A DNA stretch of 14,576 nucleotides, taken from positions 1-14,576 of the forward strand of contig CAMLLA010000056.1 in assembly GCA_946480525.1 (NCBI GenBank), given 5' to 3'. Origin of the DNA: an uncultured Asticcacaulis sp. Lineage in GTDB: Bacteria; Pseudomonadota; Alphaproteobacteria; Caulobacterales; Caulobacteraceae. The notes below the pieces were generated by a model. The model saw nothing but the letters and a program-made list of their open reading frames with translations. It had not been told where the DNA came from and made no database searches. The translations under genes were made by a program, and so were the position numbers. Numbering within the stretch: the stretch's first letter is position 1; every line of letters begins with the position of its first letter. Below, piece by piece: positions 1 to 6,929 of this stretch.

Positions 1-1
1 A

Positions 2-982
2 GAAGCCTACAGCCTCGGCATGTCGGGCGGCTATGAGTACGACACCGACATCCTGCGTTATGGCTATACGTCGCCGACCACACCGGCCCAGACGTTTGAC
101 TACGACATGGAGACGCGCGAACGCGTCTTGCGCAAGACTCAGGTCATCCCGTCGGGCCATAATCCGGCCGACTATGTCGCGCGCCGCCTCTATGCGACGG
201 CCCCCGACGGCGAAGAGGTGCCGATCACCGTGCTTATGAAGGCTGGCACGCCTTTGGACGGCAAGGCGCCGCTCCTGCTCTACGGCTATGGCTCCTACGG
301 CATGCCGATGGACCCGGGCTTTTCGATCCGTTCTTTGAGCCTCGTCAATCGCGGCTGGATCTACGCCATCGCCCATATCCGCGGCGGTTCCGAAAAAGGC
401 TATGGCTGGTTCCTGGATGGCAGAAAGGACAAGAAGACCAATACTTTCAGCGACTTTATCGCCTGTGCTGAATCATTGTGTGAAGCCGGTTACGGCTCAA
501 AGGGCCGTATCGTCGCCTATGGCGGCTCAGCCGGCGGCATGTTGATGGGCGCGGTCGTCAATATGCGCCCGGACCTGTGGGCAGGCGTCATCGGCGCCGT
601 GCCGTTCATCGACGTCCTGAACACGATGAGCGACGTCTCCCTGCCCCTCACCCCTCCGGAATGGCCGGAATGGGGCAATCCGCTCGAGGATAAGGCGGCC
701 TACGACTACATCAAGTCCTATAGCCCCTACGACAATATCGACGCCAAACCCTATCCGCCGGTGCTGGCGACGGGGGGCCTGAGCGACACGCGCGTCACCT
801 ACTGGGAGCCGATGAAGTGGATCGCGCGCTTACGCGAAAAATCGACCTCGGGCGCGCCCATGCTGCTGAAGATCAATATGGACGCGGGCCACGGCGGCGC
901 GTCGGGCCGCTTTGATTTCCTGAAGGAAATCGCCTTTGACTATGCGTTTGCGATCTGGGCGATGGACAAGTCATGGCAGTAG
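2..982 (+). CDS. ptrB: Oligopeptidase B (S9 family serine peptidase), C-terminal part
   Basis: This is a serine endopeptidase of the prolyl oligopeptidase family (S9A) that cleaves short peptides after basic residues. The reading frame is already open at base 2, so the start lies outside the window. About 326 residues are visible, roughly the C-terminal half of a family usually near 700 residues: the end of the beta-propeller and the whole alpha/beta-hydrolase domain. Counting from the first visible Met (base 20), the nucleophile is Ser170 in GGSAGG (TCA at 527-529), the acid is Asp256 in GLSDTRVTYWEP and the base is His291 in DAGHGGASGR. The DTRVTYWEP and GHGGASGR signatures favour oligopeptidase B over prolyl endopeptidase. 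The last 10 bases overlap the next gene, which suggests co-transcription. There is no sign of decay. Family assignment is secure; substrate preference is inferred. Confidence 0.93.
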   Translation, partial: EAYSLGMSGGYEYDTDILRYGYTSPTTPAQTFDYDMETRERVLRKTQVIPSGHNPADYVARRLYATAPDGEEVPITVLMKAGTPLDGKAPLLLYGYGSYGMPMDPGFSIRSLSLVNRGWIYAIAHIRGGSEKGYGWFLDGRKDKKTNTFSDFIACAESLCEAGYGSKGRIVAYGGSAGGMLMGAVVNMRPDLWAGVIGAVPFIDVLNTMSDVSLPLTPPEWPEWGNPLEDKAAYDYIKSYSPYDNIDAKPYPPVLATGGLSDTRVTYWEPMKWIARLREKSTSGAPMLLKINMDAGHGGASGRFDFLKEIAFDYAFAIWAMDKSWQ

Positions 983-1512
983 TCATCAGAGCCGCGGCGC
1001 AAGGCGATATCGCCGCCATTACCGCTATCTACGGCTATAATGTTTTGCACGGCACCGGCACCTTTGCGCTGGAGCCGCCTTCCGAAGACGACATGCTGGC
1101 GGGCTTTCACAATGTACAGTCGATGAGCCTGCCCTATCTGGTCGCAACGGAAGGCGATGAGGTGGTGGGCTTTGCCTACGCCGCGCCGTTCCGGCCGCGC
1201 CCGGCCTATAAGTACGGCGTCGAGAACAGCATTTATCTTGCGGCCGGCCATACCGGCAAGGGCACGGGTAAGGCGCTTCTCAATGAGCTGATCACGCTCT
1301 GCACCGCACGCGGTCTCTACGCCATGATCGCCGTCATCGGTGACCGCGACAACGCCGCCTCGATCGGCGTCCACCGCGCCTGTGGCTTTGTCGAGACCGG
1401 CGCCCTGCCGCGCGTCGGCTTCAAGTTCGGCCGCTGGCTTGACGTCGTCTTCATGATGCGCGACCTGTTACCTGCGACCGACAGCCCCGAAGGCGACGGC
1501 TGGGCGGGCTGA
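973..1512 (+). CDS. GNAT N-acetyltransferase, phosphinothricin acetyltransferase (PAT/Bar) type
   Basis: A 179-residue acetyltransferase predicted to transfer acetyl from acetyl-CoA to a small amine. The GNAT fold is complete: an N-terminal IRAAAQGDIAAITAIY segment, the acetyl-CoA loop TGKGTGKAL (residues 94-102) after strand NSIYLAA, and the closing GFKFGRWLDVVFMM (149-162). That closing segment, with RPRPAYKYGVENS at 74-86, is typical of the phosphinothricin/methionine-sulfone acetyltransferase subgroup. Such chromosomal homologues often act on methionine sulfone/sulfoximine or other amino acid analogues, so herbicide resistance should not be assumed. The ATG at 973 overlaps the upstream peptidase by 10 bases in another frame, which points to translational coupling. 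The protein is probably cytosolic; no signal peptide is seen. Confidence 0.9.
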   Translation: MAVVIRAAAQGDIAAITAIYGYNVLHGTGTFALEPPSEDDMLAGFHNVQSMSLPYLVATEGDEVVGFAYAAPFRPRPAYKYGVENSIYLAAGHTGKGTGKALLNELITLCTARGLYAMIAVIGDRDNAASIGVHRACGFVETGALPRVGFKFGRWLDVVFMMRDLLPATDSPEGDGWAG

Positions 1513-1535
1513 CAACAAAACATAGGGGGAAGACC

Positions 1536-1769
1536 ATGAAAACCTTCGTGCTGCGTTTCCTGATGTATCTCGCGGGCTTCTCGGCCCTGACCGCGTTCGT
1601 ATTCTATTACAGCTCACGAAGCCGCCCGGCGCTTCTGCAGCACCTGGCGCCGGAAAACTTTCCCGAATTCGCGCCCGTCGTCATAGGCGTCGTGGCCGCC
1701 TGCGCCTTTGTTGTGGCGGGTGTACATGGCCTGTTGGATGTCGGCAGCAAGCACAAACAGACCAGGTAG
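1536..1769 (+). CDS. Small two-helix inner-membrane protein, unknown function
   Basis: A 77-residue protein that I do not recognise. It has two hydrophobic segments, about residues 5-25 (VLRFLMYLAGFSALTAFVFY) and 44-66 (EFAPVVIGVVAACAFVVAGVH). They are joined by a short polar loop and followed by a basic tail (SKHKQTR), so a cytoplasmic C-terminus is likely. The start is well supported: a purine-rich Shine-Dalgarno AGGGGGA at 1524-1530 lies five bases before the ATG. It sits 23 bases after the acetyltransferase stop on the same strand and may be the last gene of that transcript. Base composition matches the upstream genes, so it belongs to the core side of the boundary with the AT-richer islet that follows. 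Confidence 0.75.
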   Translation: MKTFVLRFLMYLAGFSALTAFVFYYSSRSRPALLQHLAPENFPEFAPVVIGVVAACAFVVAGVHGLLDVGSKHKQTR

Positions 1770-1800
1770 GCCAAACGCAGGTGGTCTGAGTCTATTTCTC
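1758..1800 (+). terminator. Possible weak terminator after the small membrane protein gene
   Basis: CAGACCA (1758-1764) and TGGTCTG (1782-1788) form a perfect 7-bp inverted repeat with a 17-base loop, overlapping the stop codon and followed by the T-rich stretch TCTATTTCTC. The long loop and interrupted T run make this a weak candidate only. Confidence 0.3.
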
Positions 1801-1826
1801 ACCGTAAAATCCAGAGTAAGTTCCCA

Positions 1827-2261
1827 ATGCAAAAGCCTGGCAGTTTCATTTCGTCGCTCCAAGAAAGTTGGGAAACACCGTTGATCGTTAAACCGTTAGA
1901 GAGAGACGCATCGGGTTACATGACGACATTACTACCGTCTCCCGGGACGGATGTAGCTTACGGTCTATGGATTGAGGAGCTGGATGACGAAGTCACTATT
2001 GGCTTCGACTACAGTCACAGTCATTACGAGTGGCCGCCACAACCTCGCAATTCCGTTAATTCGATCTGGTGGAACCCATCTTCACTTCTCGAAGCCATCT
2101 TAGCAGAAAAAATTGTCGCCTACTCCGGCTGGAAAGACGGAGAACTTCGTGTAGGCGCGTTCGATGGTCCCGAGAGCAGGCCTGACTTCAGTGTTCCCAA
2201 TCTCCAACGCTTGCGCGTGAGGTCATGGCTTGGAACATTTAATCGCGATGTCGCACTGTAG
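1827..2261 (+). CDS. Hypothetical protein, 144 residues, in AT-richer islet
   Basis: I do not recognise this family. The protein is probably soluble: no signal peptide, membrane helix or catalytic motif is visible. It is acidic and rich in aromatic residues in the middle, with EELDDEVTIGFDYSHSHYEW (residues about 50-69) followed by PPQPRNSVNSIWWNPSSLLE. Small single-domain proteins of this look, with a DEVT-[IV]-x-FD-x-x-H-x-H-like strand, occur among immunity proteins of polymorphic toxins; this is resemblance only, and no toxin gene lies in the window. The start has only a weak ribosome site (AGAGTAAG at about 1813-1820). Codon use and base composition are visibly less GC-rich than in the flanking genes, which suggests acquisition by transfer. 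It lies between the core membrane-protein gene and a ParD relic. The reading frame is intact and reads like a real protein. Confidence 0.65.
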   Translation: MQKPGSFISSLQESWETPLIVKPLERDASGYMTTLLPSPGTDVAYGLWIEELDDEVTIGFDYSHSHYEWPPQPRNSVNSIWWNPSSLLEAILAEKIVAYSGWKDGELRVGAFDGPESRPDFSVPNLQRLRVRSWLGTFNRDVAL

Positions 2262-2294
2262 CGCACGCACGGAAAGCTACCTATCGCTAGGCAG

Positions 2295-2465
2295 TCACCG
2301 CGCGTGCATCTTTTGCATTCGGCTTTTGAAAGCTTCCGAATCGAAGGGCTGCGGCGTTCCACTGCTTTCGGCTTCGATCAATGCGGCCCAGACGGTTTTA
2401 ATCGGGGGCTTGACGACGGCATTGTGGCGATCGGCTACGCTAAAGGTCTTGCGAACAGTCGCCAT
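2295..2465 (-). pseudogene. parD: Decayed ParD-family antitoxin (internally deleted)
   Basis: The minus-strand frame encodes 56 residues whose two ends match the ParD (type II antitoxin) pattern. The N-terminus MATVRKTFSVADRHNAVVK corresponds to the DNA-binding ribbon-helix-helix start (family style MATxRKTxSVTDQQDAWxK). The C-terminus AALIEAESSGTPQPFDSEAF plus KSRM corresponds to the toxin-wrapping tail (ALIEGExSGEPxPFDxxAFKxRM). The linking middle, normally about 25-30 residues with the YTNDSEYIRDLIRR-type helices, is missing: residue 22 runs straight into KTVWAALIE in frame. ParD proteins are usually about 80-95 residues. Start chosen at ATG 2465-2463 with GGAACGGGAA just upstream; the frame could open at 2483. 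No ParE follows: a GTG overlapping the stop (GTGA) reads V-T-A and then hits stops. The match is from memory of the family; the decay interpretation is inference. Confidence 0.6.
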
Positions 2466-2597
2466 ATTTCCCGTTCCGAACACAGTATTGTTGGTGCGAT
2501 TTTAAGCAGACTGTATTGAGGCAAAATATGCAAATGGGACGCCCACGAACCGCAGGTTTCCGACACGCATCCAATCTGAACTATCAGGAAAGAGAAG
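2466..2597. other. Islet tail between ParD relic and tRNA-Gln, no gene seen
   Basis: An AT-richer stretch of about 130 bases between the start of the ParD relic and the 3' end of the tRNA gene. On the minus strand it would carry any leftover parD promoter. I see no complete promoter, no clear hairpin terminator for the tRNA, and no copy of the tRNA 3' end elsewhere in the islet that would mark an attachment site. Confidence 0.4.
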
Positions 2598-2671
2598 TGG
2601 CTGGGGAACTAGGACTCGAACCTAGAATGACGGTACCAAAAACCGGAGTGTTACCATTACACCATTCCCCA
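2598..2671 (-). tRNA. tRNA-Gln (anticodon UUG)
   Basis: The minus strand folds into a complete cloverleaf of 74 bases with genome-encoded CCA. The acceptor stem TGGGGAA pairs with TTCCCCA, the discriminator base is G, the D arm is GTGT/ACAC with loop AATGGTA, and the T arm is CTAGG/CCTAG with loop TTCGAGT. The anticodon loop TTTTGGT presents UUG (plus-strand CAA at 2637-2639), which reads CAA and, by wobble, CAG. The anticodon stem CCGGT/ACCGT has four good pairs; the outermost one is C-U. The T-G-G-G-G start and CCAGCCA end are typical of glutamine tRNAs. Confidence 0.96.
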
Positions 2672-2726
2672 GCAAAAGCTGGCCTCACCGGCTGAACCAC
2701 AAGGGCTTGCGCCGGGAGAGGCGGTG

Positions 2727-2754
2727 AGATAGCGCAAGGTTTCCGCCAACGCAA
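2727..2754 (-). promoter_or_regulatory. Possible promoter for tRNA-Gln
   Basis: On the minus strand TTGCGT (2754-2749) and CTATCT (2732-2727) are separated by 16 bases, about 55 bases upstream of the tRNA 5' end. Spacing fits a housekeeping-sigma promoter, but both hexamers are imperfect and the call rests on position. Confidence 0.3.
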
Positions 2755-2808
2755 TCCCTTGATTGTGTTTTCCGGCAACTTTTTCAACAGCCTTTTGCAC
2801 CGGACCTC

Positions 2809-3510
2809 ATGCCTGCGCCTGCCCTGCCGAAATGCGTACTCCTTCCCGGCCTCGACGGCAGCGGGATCTTCTTTGTTGACCTCGTCAAAGCGCTGGAGGG
2901 CAAGGCGGAGACACTGGTGCTCACCTATCCCGGGCACGGTCCGCAGTCCTACGCGGCGCTGGCCGATCATCTCAGGCGCCAGATGCCCGACGGCGACTAT
3001 GTGTTGGTGGGCGAATCGTTTGGCGGCCCCCTGGCGATTCTTTTGGCGGGCCAGGCGGAAGTGAAGCCAAAAGGCCTGATTCTGGCAGCCAGCTTCGTCC
3101 ACAATCCGTTTCCGCTGCTTGGCGGGCTGTTCGGCCCTGCCCTGCCCGGCCTGCTCAACGCCAAGGCCCTGCCGGTCATGGAATCGGTGTTGCTGCGTCC
3201 GGGCGACCACGACCTGGCGTGGAAGCTGTTCCAGACGGTGTCGAAGCTCAGTCCAGACGTCGTGAAGGACCGCATCAAGGCGGTGACCACCTGCGATGTC
3301 ACCAAACCACTGGCGCAACTGGATATGCCGATCCTTTACCTGCAAGGATCCGAGGACAAGCTCATCTCCGCGGCGCATGGCGCATTGGTCGCCGCCAAGG
3401 GTAAGTCGGTGACGATGGCGCGCGTGGCGACGCCGCACTTCGTCCTGCAATATGATGTCGGCACGACCGTCCGTGACAACATCCTGCCCTTCCTTCAGGC
3501 CGTGGCATGA
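2809..3510 (+). CDS. Alpha/beta hydrolase
   Basis: A 233-residue cytosolic alpha/beta-hydrolase fold enzyme. The oxyanion region LLPGLDGSG is at residues 11-19, the nucleophile elbow GESFGG places Ser70, the acid is Asp183 in GSEDKLI, and His210 in TPHFVLQ completes the triad. The short cap (about residues 98-150) and the PHFVLQYDV ending resemble small esterase/lipase-like hydrolases. The substrate cannot be read from the sequence. The ATG at 2809 has no strong Shine-Dalgarno, only CCGGAC nearby, but starts right before the conserved first strand KCVLLPGLDG. The stop overlaps the ATG of the MEKHLA gene by four bases (ATGA), so the two are probably translationally coupled. The gene is divergent from the tRNA. 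Confidence 0.88.
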   Translation: MPAPALPKCVLLPGLDGSGIFFVDLVKALEGKAETLVLTYPGHGPQSYAALADHLRRQMPDGDYVLVGESFGGPLAILLAGQAEVKPKGLILAASFVHNPFPLLGGLFGPALPGLLNAKALPVMESVLLRPGDHDLAWKLFQTVSKLSPDVVKDRIKAVTTCDVTKPLAQLDMPILYLQGSEDKLISAAHGALVAAKGKSVTMARVATPHFVLQYDVGTTVRDNILPFLQAVA

Positions 3511-3977
3511 CCCATCTCACCCAAGACGTCGCGAGATATAACGCCCTGATGGCATTCAGCTTTCATCACTTTACCGGTGAAGATATCTTACCCGATGCCC
3601 GACGACTCGGCGCCATGGACGTGGCCGTGGCCATGTTCAAAGCCCCGGTCGCTATCGTCTCGCACGGCACCGAAGCCGACCCAATCTTCCGCTACGCCAA
3701 TGCCAAAGCGCTCGATCTCTGGCAGATGGATTGGGACACCTTTACCCGCCTGCCGTCGCGCCACAGTGCCGAACCGCAAAGCGATGTCCAGACCGACCGC
3801 AACCGGTCATTGAAGGCCGTCGCGGAAAACGGCTTTGTCGACGGCTATTCGGCAGTCCGCATCTCAAGCCGGGGCCGTCGCTTCGAAATCCGCGACACCG
3901 TCCTTTGGAATGTCATCGATCACGACGGCATCCGCCATGGCCAGGCCGCCTTTATCCGCGATTGGCGATACCTCTGA
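3507..3977 (+). CDS. MEKHLA domain-containing protein
   Basis: A 156-residue protein almost entirely made of a MEKHLA domain, a PAS-related sensory fold found as a stand-alone protein in bacteria and at the C-terminus of plant HD-ZIP III factors. Diagnostic segments are VSHGTEADPIFRYANAKALDL (split here: VSHGTEADPI at 51-60, FRYANAKALDL at 61-71), TRLPSRHSAEP (80-90), VRISSRGRRFEI (117-128) and the closing GQAAFIRDW. No effector domain or membrane segment is attached, so it is probably a small cytosolic ligand-binding or redox-sensing protein; its ligand is unknown. It overlaps the hydrolase by 4 bases upstream and lies 19 bases before trhO, which implies one transcript. Family call is firm; the role is not known. 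Confidence 0.88.
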   Translation: MTHLTQDVARYNALMAFSFHHFTGEDILPDARRLGAMDVAVAMFKAPVAIVSHGTEADPIFRYANAKALDLWQMDWDTFTRLPSRHSAEPQSDVQTDRNRSLKAVAENGFVDGYSAVRISSRGRRFEIRDTVLWNVIDHDGIRHGQAAFIRDWRYL

Positions 3978-3996
3978 TCCGTGTTATTGGCCGCCC

Positions 3997-4893
3997 ATGT
4001 TCGAGCAAGGTTCCCCGCCGCAGCCATTTGTGATTGCTGCCTTTTATCATTTCTTCCCGTTTCCGCAGTTCGAAGCCATGCAGGCCCCGCTGCTCGATCG
4101 CTTGAAAGCCTTGGATATCAAGGGCTCGCTGCTGATCACGCGCGAAGGCGTGAACTCGACCATTTCCGGTACGCGTGAGGCCATCGACGCCTTTCTGGCC
4201 TATTTGCAAGACGACGTCATCGGCGGACCGATCCAGTGGAAGGAGTCCTACGCAGCCTTTCAGCCGTTCGGCAAGGCACGCGTGCGGCTCAAGAAGGAAA
4301 CGATCTCTCTGGGTGAGCCGGTGTCGATGGAGCGCTTCGGCCAGTACGTAAAGCCGGCCGACTGGAACGCCCTGATCAGCCGCGACGATGTCGTCATTAT
4401 CGACACGCGCAATGATTACGAGGTCAATCTCGGTACCTTCAAAAATGCCATCGACCCACAGATCCCGAACTTCAAGCACCTTCCCAGCTGGACGCGCGAA
4501 CAGGCTGAAAGCCTTAAGGGAAAGAAGATCGCGACCTTTTGCACCGGCGGCATTCGCTGCGAGAAGTTCACCTCATGGCTGATCGACCAGGGCTTTGATG
4601 ACGTCTATCACCTGCAAGGCGGCATCCTGCAATATCTTGAAGACGTGCCGAAGTCCGAATCCTTGTGGCAAGGTGAATGCTTTGTGTTCGATGAGCGAAT
4701 CGCGGTCGACCACGACCTGAAACCTTCGCAGACCGCTGTCCTGTGTCTCTATTGCGATCATGCCCTGACCGCCGAAGACCAGCAAAGCACGGCCTATGTC
4801 AAAGGCCAGTCCTGCCCGCACTGCCTTGGCCGCGAAGACCACGCCCACGATCAGCCAAAACGCAAAGCTTTTCCCGGCCGCACGAAATTTTAG
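3997..4893 (+). CDS. trhO: tRNA uridine(34) hydroxylase TrhO (rhodanese-domain protein, YceA family)
   Basis: TrhO makes 5-hydroxyuridine at the wobble position of certain tRNAs, an oxygen-dependent first step toward (m)cmo5U. The 298-residue protein has the family order: an N-terminal ferredoxin-like domain (AAFYHFFPFPQFEAMQAPLL, residues 14-33, then GSLLITREGVNSTISG at 43-58), a rhodanese domain (about 125-220) with catalytic Cys182 in FCTGGIRCEK, and a C-terminal Cys cluster (CLYC at 250-253 and CPHC at 273-276) likely to bind zinc. The frame is open upstream to 3835, but ATG 3997 matches family N-termini and avoids overlap with the MEKHLA gene. No clear Shine-Dalgarno is seen, so translation may depend on coupling. 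I see no reason to doubt activity. Confidence 0.92.
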   Translation: MFEQGSPPQPFVIAAFYHFFPFPQFEAMQAPLLDRLKALDIKGSLLITREGVNSTISGTREAIDAFLAYLQDDVIGGPIQWKESYAAFQPFGKARVRLKKETISLGEPVSMERFGQYVKPADWNALISRDDVVIIDTRNDYEVNLGTFKNAIDPQIPNFKHLPSWTREQAESLKGKKIATFCTGGIRCEKFTSWLIDQGFDDVYHLQGGILQYLEDVPKSESLWQGECFVFDERIAVDHDLKPSQTAVLCLYCDHALTAEDQQSTAYVKGQSCPHCLGREDHAHDQPKRKAFPGRTKF

Positions 4894-4976
4894 CGTCTCT
4901 CGGCTAATGTGATGATGTAGCACGGTCACAATCGCTATTTTTGACGGACCTTCGGCCAAAATGACAGCGACTTCAT

Positions 4977-5004
4977 TTGACCTTCGCGCATTAACGATTA
5001 TGTT
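4977..5004 (+). promoter_or_regulatory. Candidate promoter for sppA
   Basis: TTGACC (4977-4982) and TATGTT (4999-5004) are separated by 16 bases in the 194-base gap between trhO and sppA. The predicted start is near 5011, which leaves a leader of about 77 bases. Both hexamers are close to the housekeeping consensus. No hairpin with a T run was found after trhO, so read-through into sppA is also possible. Confidence 0.45.
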
Positions 5005-5087
5005 GTTAGCCGGATGCGTCGTTTCGGCGCGACGGGGGTGCCTTGGTTTTTAAACCACGGCAAATACTAAGGGGACACCGGGTTCGC

Positions 5088-6869
5088 ATGAAGCAGTTTT
5101 TCATCACCTTGACCGCTGCGATCACGGCCTTGATCATCGTTCTGGTCGGCCTGCCCATCGTCCTGATCGCGGTCATTGCCGGCGCCTCAAAACCGCAGAC
5201 GACCGGCGACATCGTCCTGTCACTCGACCTGCGCGAAAAGATGACCGACCAGACGCGGTCGCAACCCTTTGATTTCCTGACCGGGCGGTCCATGTCGACC
5301 ATGGAAACGGTGCAGGTCCTGCACCGCGCCGCCGACGACGTCCACGTCAAGGCCGTGTTCGTCCGCCTGCCGGAAGGCGGCATGTCGCCCGCCGCCGCCG
5401 AAGAAATCCGCGACGCCATCATCTACGTCCGCCGCGCGTCCAAGCCGGTCATCGCCCACAGCCAGGGCCTCTACCCCGACACCATGGTGATTTCGTCCTA
5501 CATGGTCGGCTCGTCGGCCAGCGAACTGTGGATGCAGCCGCGGTCGTCCTTCCAGGTCACCGGCATCGCCACCTCGACCATGTTCCTGAAGCGCGCTTTC
5601 GACAAGTACGGCATCAACGCCCAGTACGAACAGCGCGCCGAGTTCAAGAACGCCGTCAATCCATATCTCTATGACGATTACACCCCCGCGCACCGCGAAG
5701 CACAACTGTCGTGGATGGGCAGCATCTACGACACCACGCTGAAAACCATCGCGCACGACCGCCGCATCGACCCGGTCAAGCTCAAGGAAACCATCGAAGC
5801 CGGCCCCTACGGCGCCGAGCAGGCCCAACAGCTGGGTCTGGTCAGCCACCTCGGGCAGGTGCACGATGCCGAGGCGGCAGCGCTCAAGCGCGGCGAAAAC
5901 GCCAAGGTCATGGATCTGCGCGAATATCAGCGCACCCTGAGCCCCGACACGAAGGGCGATGTCATCGCGGTCATCGACGGCGAAGGCGCCATCATGACCG
6001 GCAAGCAGGCGGGCGGTTTCGGCAGCGATCCGAACATGATGTCGGACGAAGTCTCCGAAGCCTTCCACAAAGCGGCCAAAGACAAGAAGGTCAAGGCGAT
6101 CGTCTTCCGCGTCTCCTCGCCTGGCGGGTCGGATACCGCGTCCGAACAGATCGCAACGGCCATGCAGTCCGCCAAGGAAGCCGGCAAGCCCGTCGTCGTC
6201 TCGATGGGGGAATACGCGGCCTCGGGTGGCTACTGGGTGTCGGCCGGCGCCTCGTCGATCGTGGCCAATCCTTCGACCCTGACCGGCTCGATTGGCGTCT
6301 TCGGCGGTAAGTTCGCCATCGGCGACGGCCTCAGCAAGCTTGGCGTCGACGTCCGCGATATTGCCGTCGGCGGTGATTACAGTTCAGCCTTCAGTGAGGC
6401 CAAGGGCTTCACTCCGACCCAGCGTGCGGCACTGTCCGCCTGGATCGATCAGATCTACAACGGCTTCATCGTTCACGTCGCCTCCAACCGCAAAATCCCG
6501 GTCGAACAGGTCCAGGAAATTGCCAAGGGCCGCGTATGGACGGGAGAACAAGCCAAGGGCATTCACCTGGTGGACAAGACCGGCGGTTTCTATACCGCCG
6601 TCGACGAAGCCAAGGCCCTGGCGAAGATCGACCGTTCGGCCGACGTCCGGCTGGTCACCTATTCGGGCTCGGGTAAGGGCGGGTCAGCTGGCAGCCTGAC
6701 CAGCAGCCTGCAAATGGCGGCGTCGGGCCTGCGCACCCTCTCCTTCCTCGGTTGGGCAATGAGCGATCCCAAGGCCGAAGCGGTCATGGACAAAATCGCC
6801 GATCAGCGCCTGCGCGAAGAAGGCGCAACCGTTCTGGCGCCGAAGGCCTACGAAGACAGCACACGCTGA
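5088..6869 (+). CDS. sppA: Signal peptide peptidase SppA, long (67K) type
   Basis: A membrane-anchored serine/lysine protease that degrades signal peptides after their release from preproteins. The 593-residue length matches the tandem two-domain 67K form of E. coli. One hydrophobic anchor spans about residues 8-33, after which both S49 domains face the periplasm. The catalytic dyad is visible: Lys187 in RAEFKNAVNPYL in the first domain and Ser379 in MGEYAASGGYWVS in the second, the same arrangement as Lys209/Ser409 in E. coli. SSPGGSD (343-349) forms the oxyanion site, and NPSTLTGSIGVFGG (394-407) is strongly conserved. The frame is open from a TTG at 5043, but ATG 5088 begins right at the anchor and has AAGGGGA at 5069-5075, although 12 bases away. 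A terminator follows. Confidence 0.93.
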   Translation: MKQFFITLTAAITALIIVLVGLPIVLIAVIAGASKPQTTGDIVLSLDLREKMTDQTRSQPFDFLTGRSMSTMETVQVLHRAADDVHVKAVFVRLPEGGMSPAAAEEIRDAIIYVRRASKPVIAHSQGLYPDTMVISSYMVGSSASELWMQPRSSFQVTGIATSTMFLKRAFDKYGINAQYEQRAEFKNAVNPYLYDDYTPAHREAQLSWMGSIYDTTLKTIAHDRRIDPVKLKETIEAGPYGAEQAQQLGLVSHLGQVHDAEAAALKRGENAKVMDLREYQRTLSPDTKGDVIAVIDGEGAIMTGKQAGGFGSDPNMMSDEVSEAFHKAAKDKKVKAIVFRVSSPGGSDTASEQIATAMQSAKEAGKPVVVSMGEYAASGGYWVSAGASSIVANPSTLTGSIGVFGGKFAIGDGLSKLGVDVRDIAVGGDYSSAFSEAKGFTPTQRAALSAWIDQIYNGFIVHVASNRKIPVEQVQEIAKGRVWTGEQAKGIHLVDKTGGFYTAVDEAKALAKIDRSADVRLVTYSGSGKGGSAGSLTSSLQMAASGLRTLSFLGWAMSDPKAEAVMDKIADQRLREEGATVLAPKAYEDSTR

Positions 6870-6895
6870 TCAAAATCGGACTCAACGACGAAATG

Positions 6896-6928
6896 AAGGC
6901 GCTCCCACGGGAGCGCCTTTCTTATTTT
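6896..6928 (+). terminator. Rho-independent terminator of sppA
   Basis: A perfect 10-bp stem, AAGGCGCTCC (6896-6905) with GGAGCGCCTT (6910-6919), closes a CACG tetraloop and is followed by TTTCTTATTTT. It starts 27 bases after the sppA stop. The A-rich left arm is weak on the reverse strand, so it works mainly in the plus direction. Confidence 0.9.
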
Positions 6929-6929
6929 A

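Noticed and set aside
973..1512. Herbicide or antibiotic resistance role for the GNAT gene
   Set aside because: PAT-like chromosomal enzymes are common and usually act on other amines; nothing in the context suggests a resistance cassette.
2230..2519. Plus-strand frames across the ParD relic (2230-2505 and 2304-2519)
   Set aside because: No ribosome sites or motifs; the minus-strand frame carries the recognisable ParD ends, so these are its shadows.
2584..3450. 288-residue minus-strand frame across the tRNA and the hydrolase gene
   Set aside because: It runs through the tRNA-Gln gene and antisense to a clear alpha/beta hydrolase, so it is a chance frame.
3835..3996. N-terminal extension of TrhO from an upstream ATG
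   Set aside because: It overlaps the MEKHLA gene entirely and its wording is low-complexity; the family N-terminus begins shortly after ATG 3997.
5220..6068. 282-residue minus-strand frame inside sppA
   Set aside because: Shadow of the GC-rich SppA codons; SppA is unmistakable with both catalytic residues.
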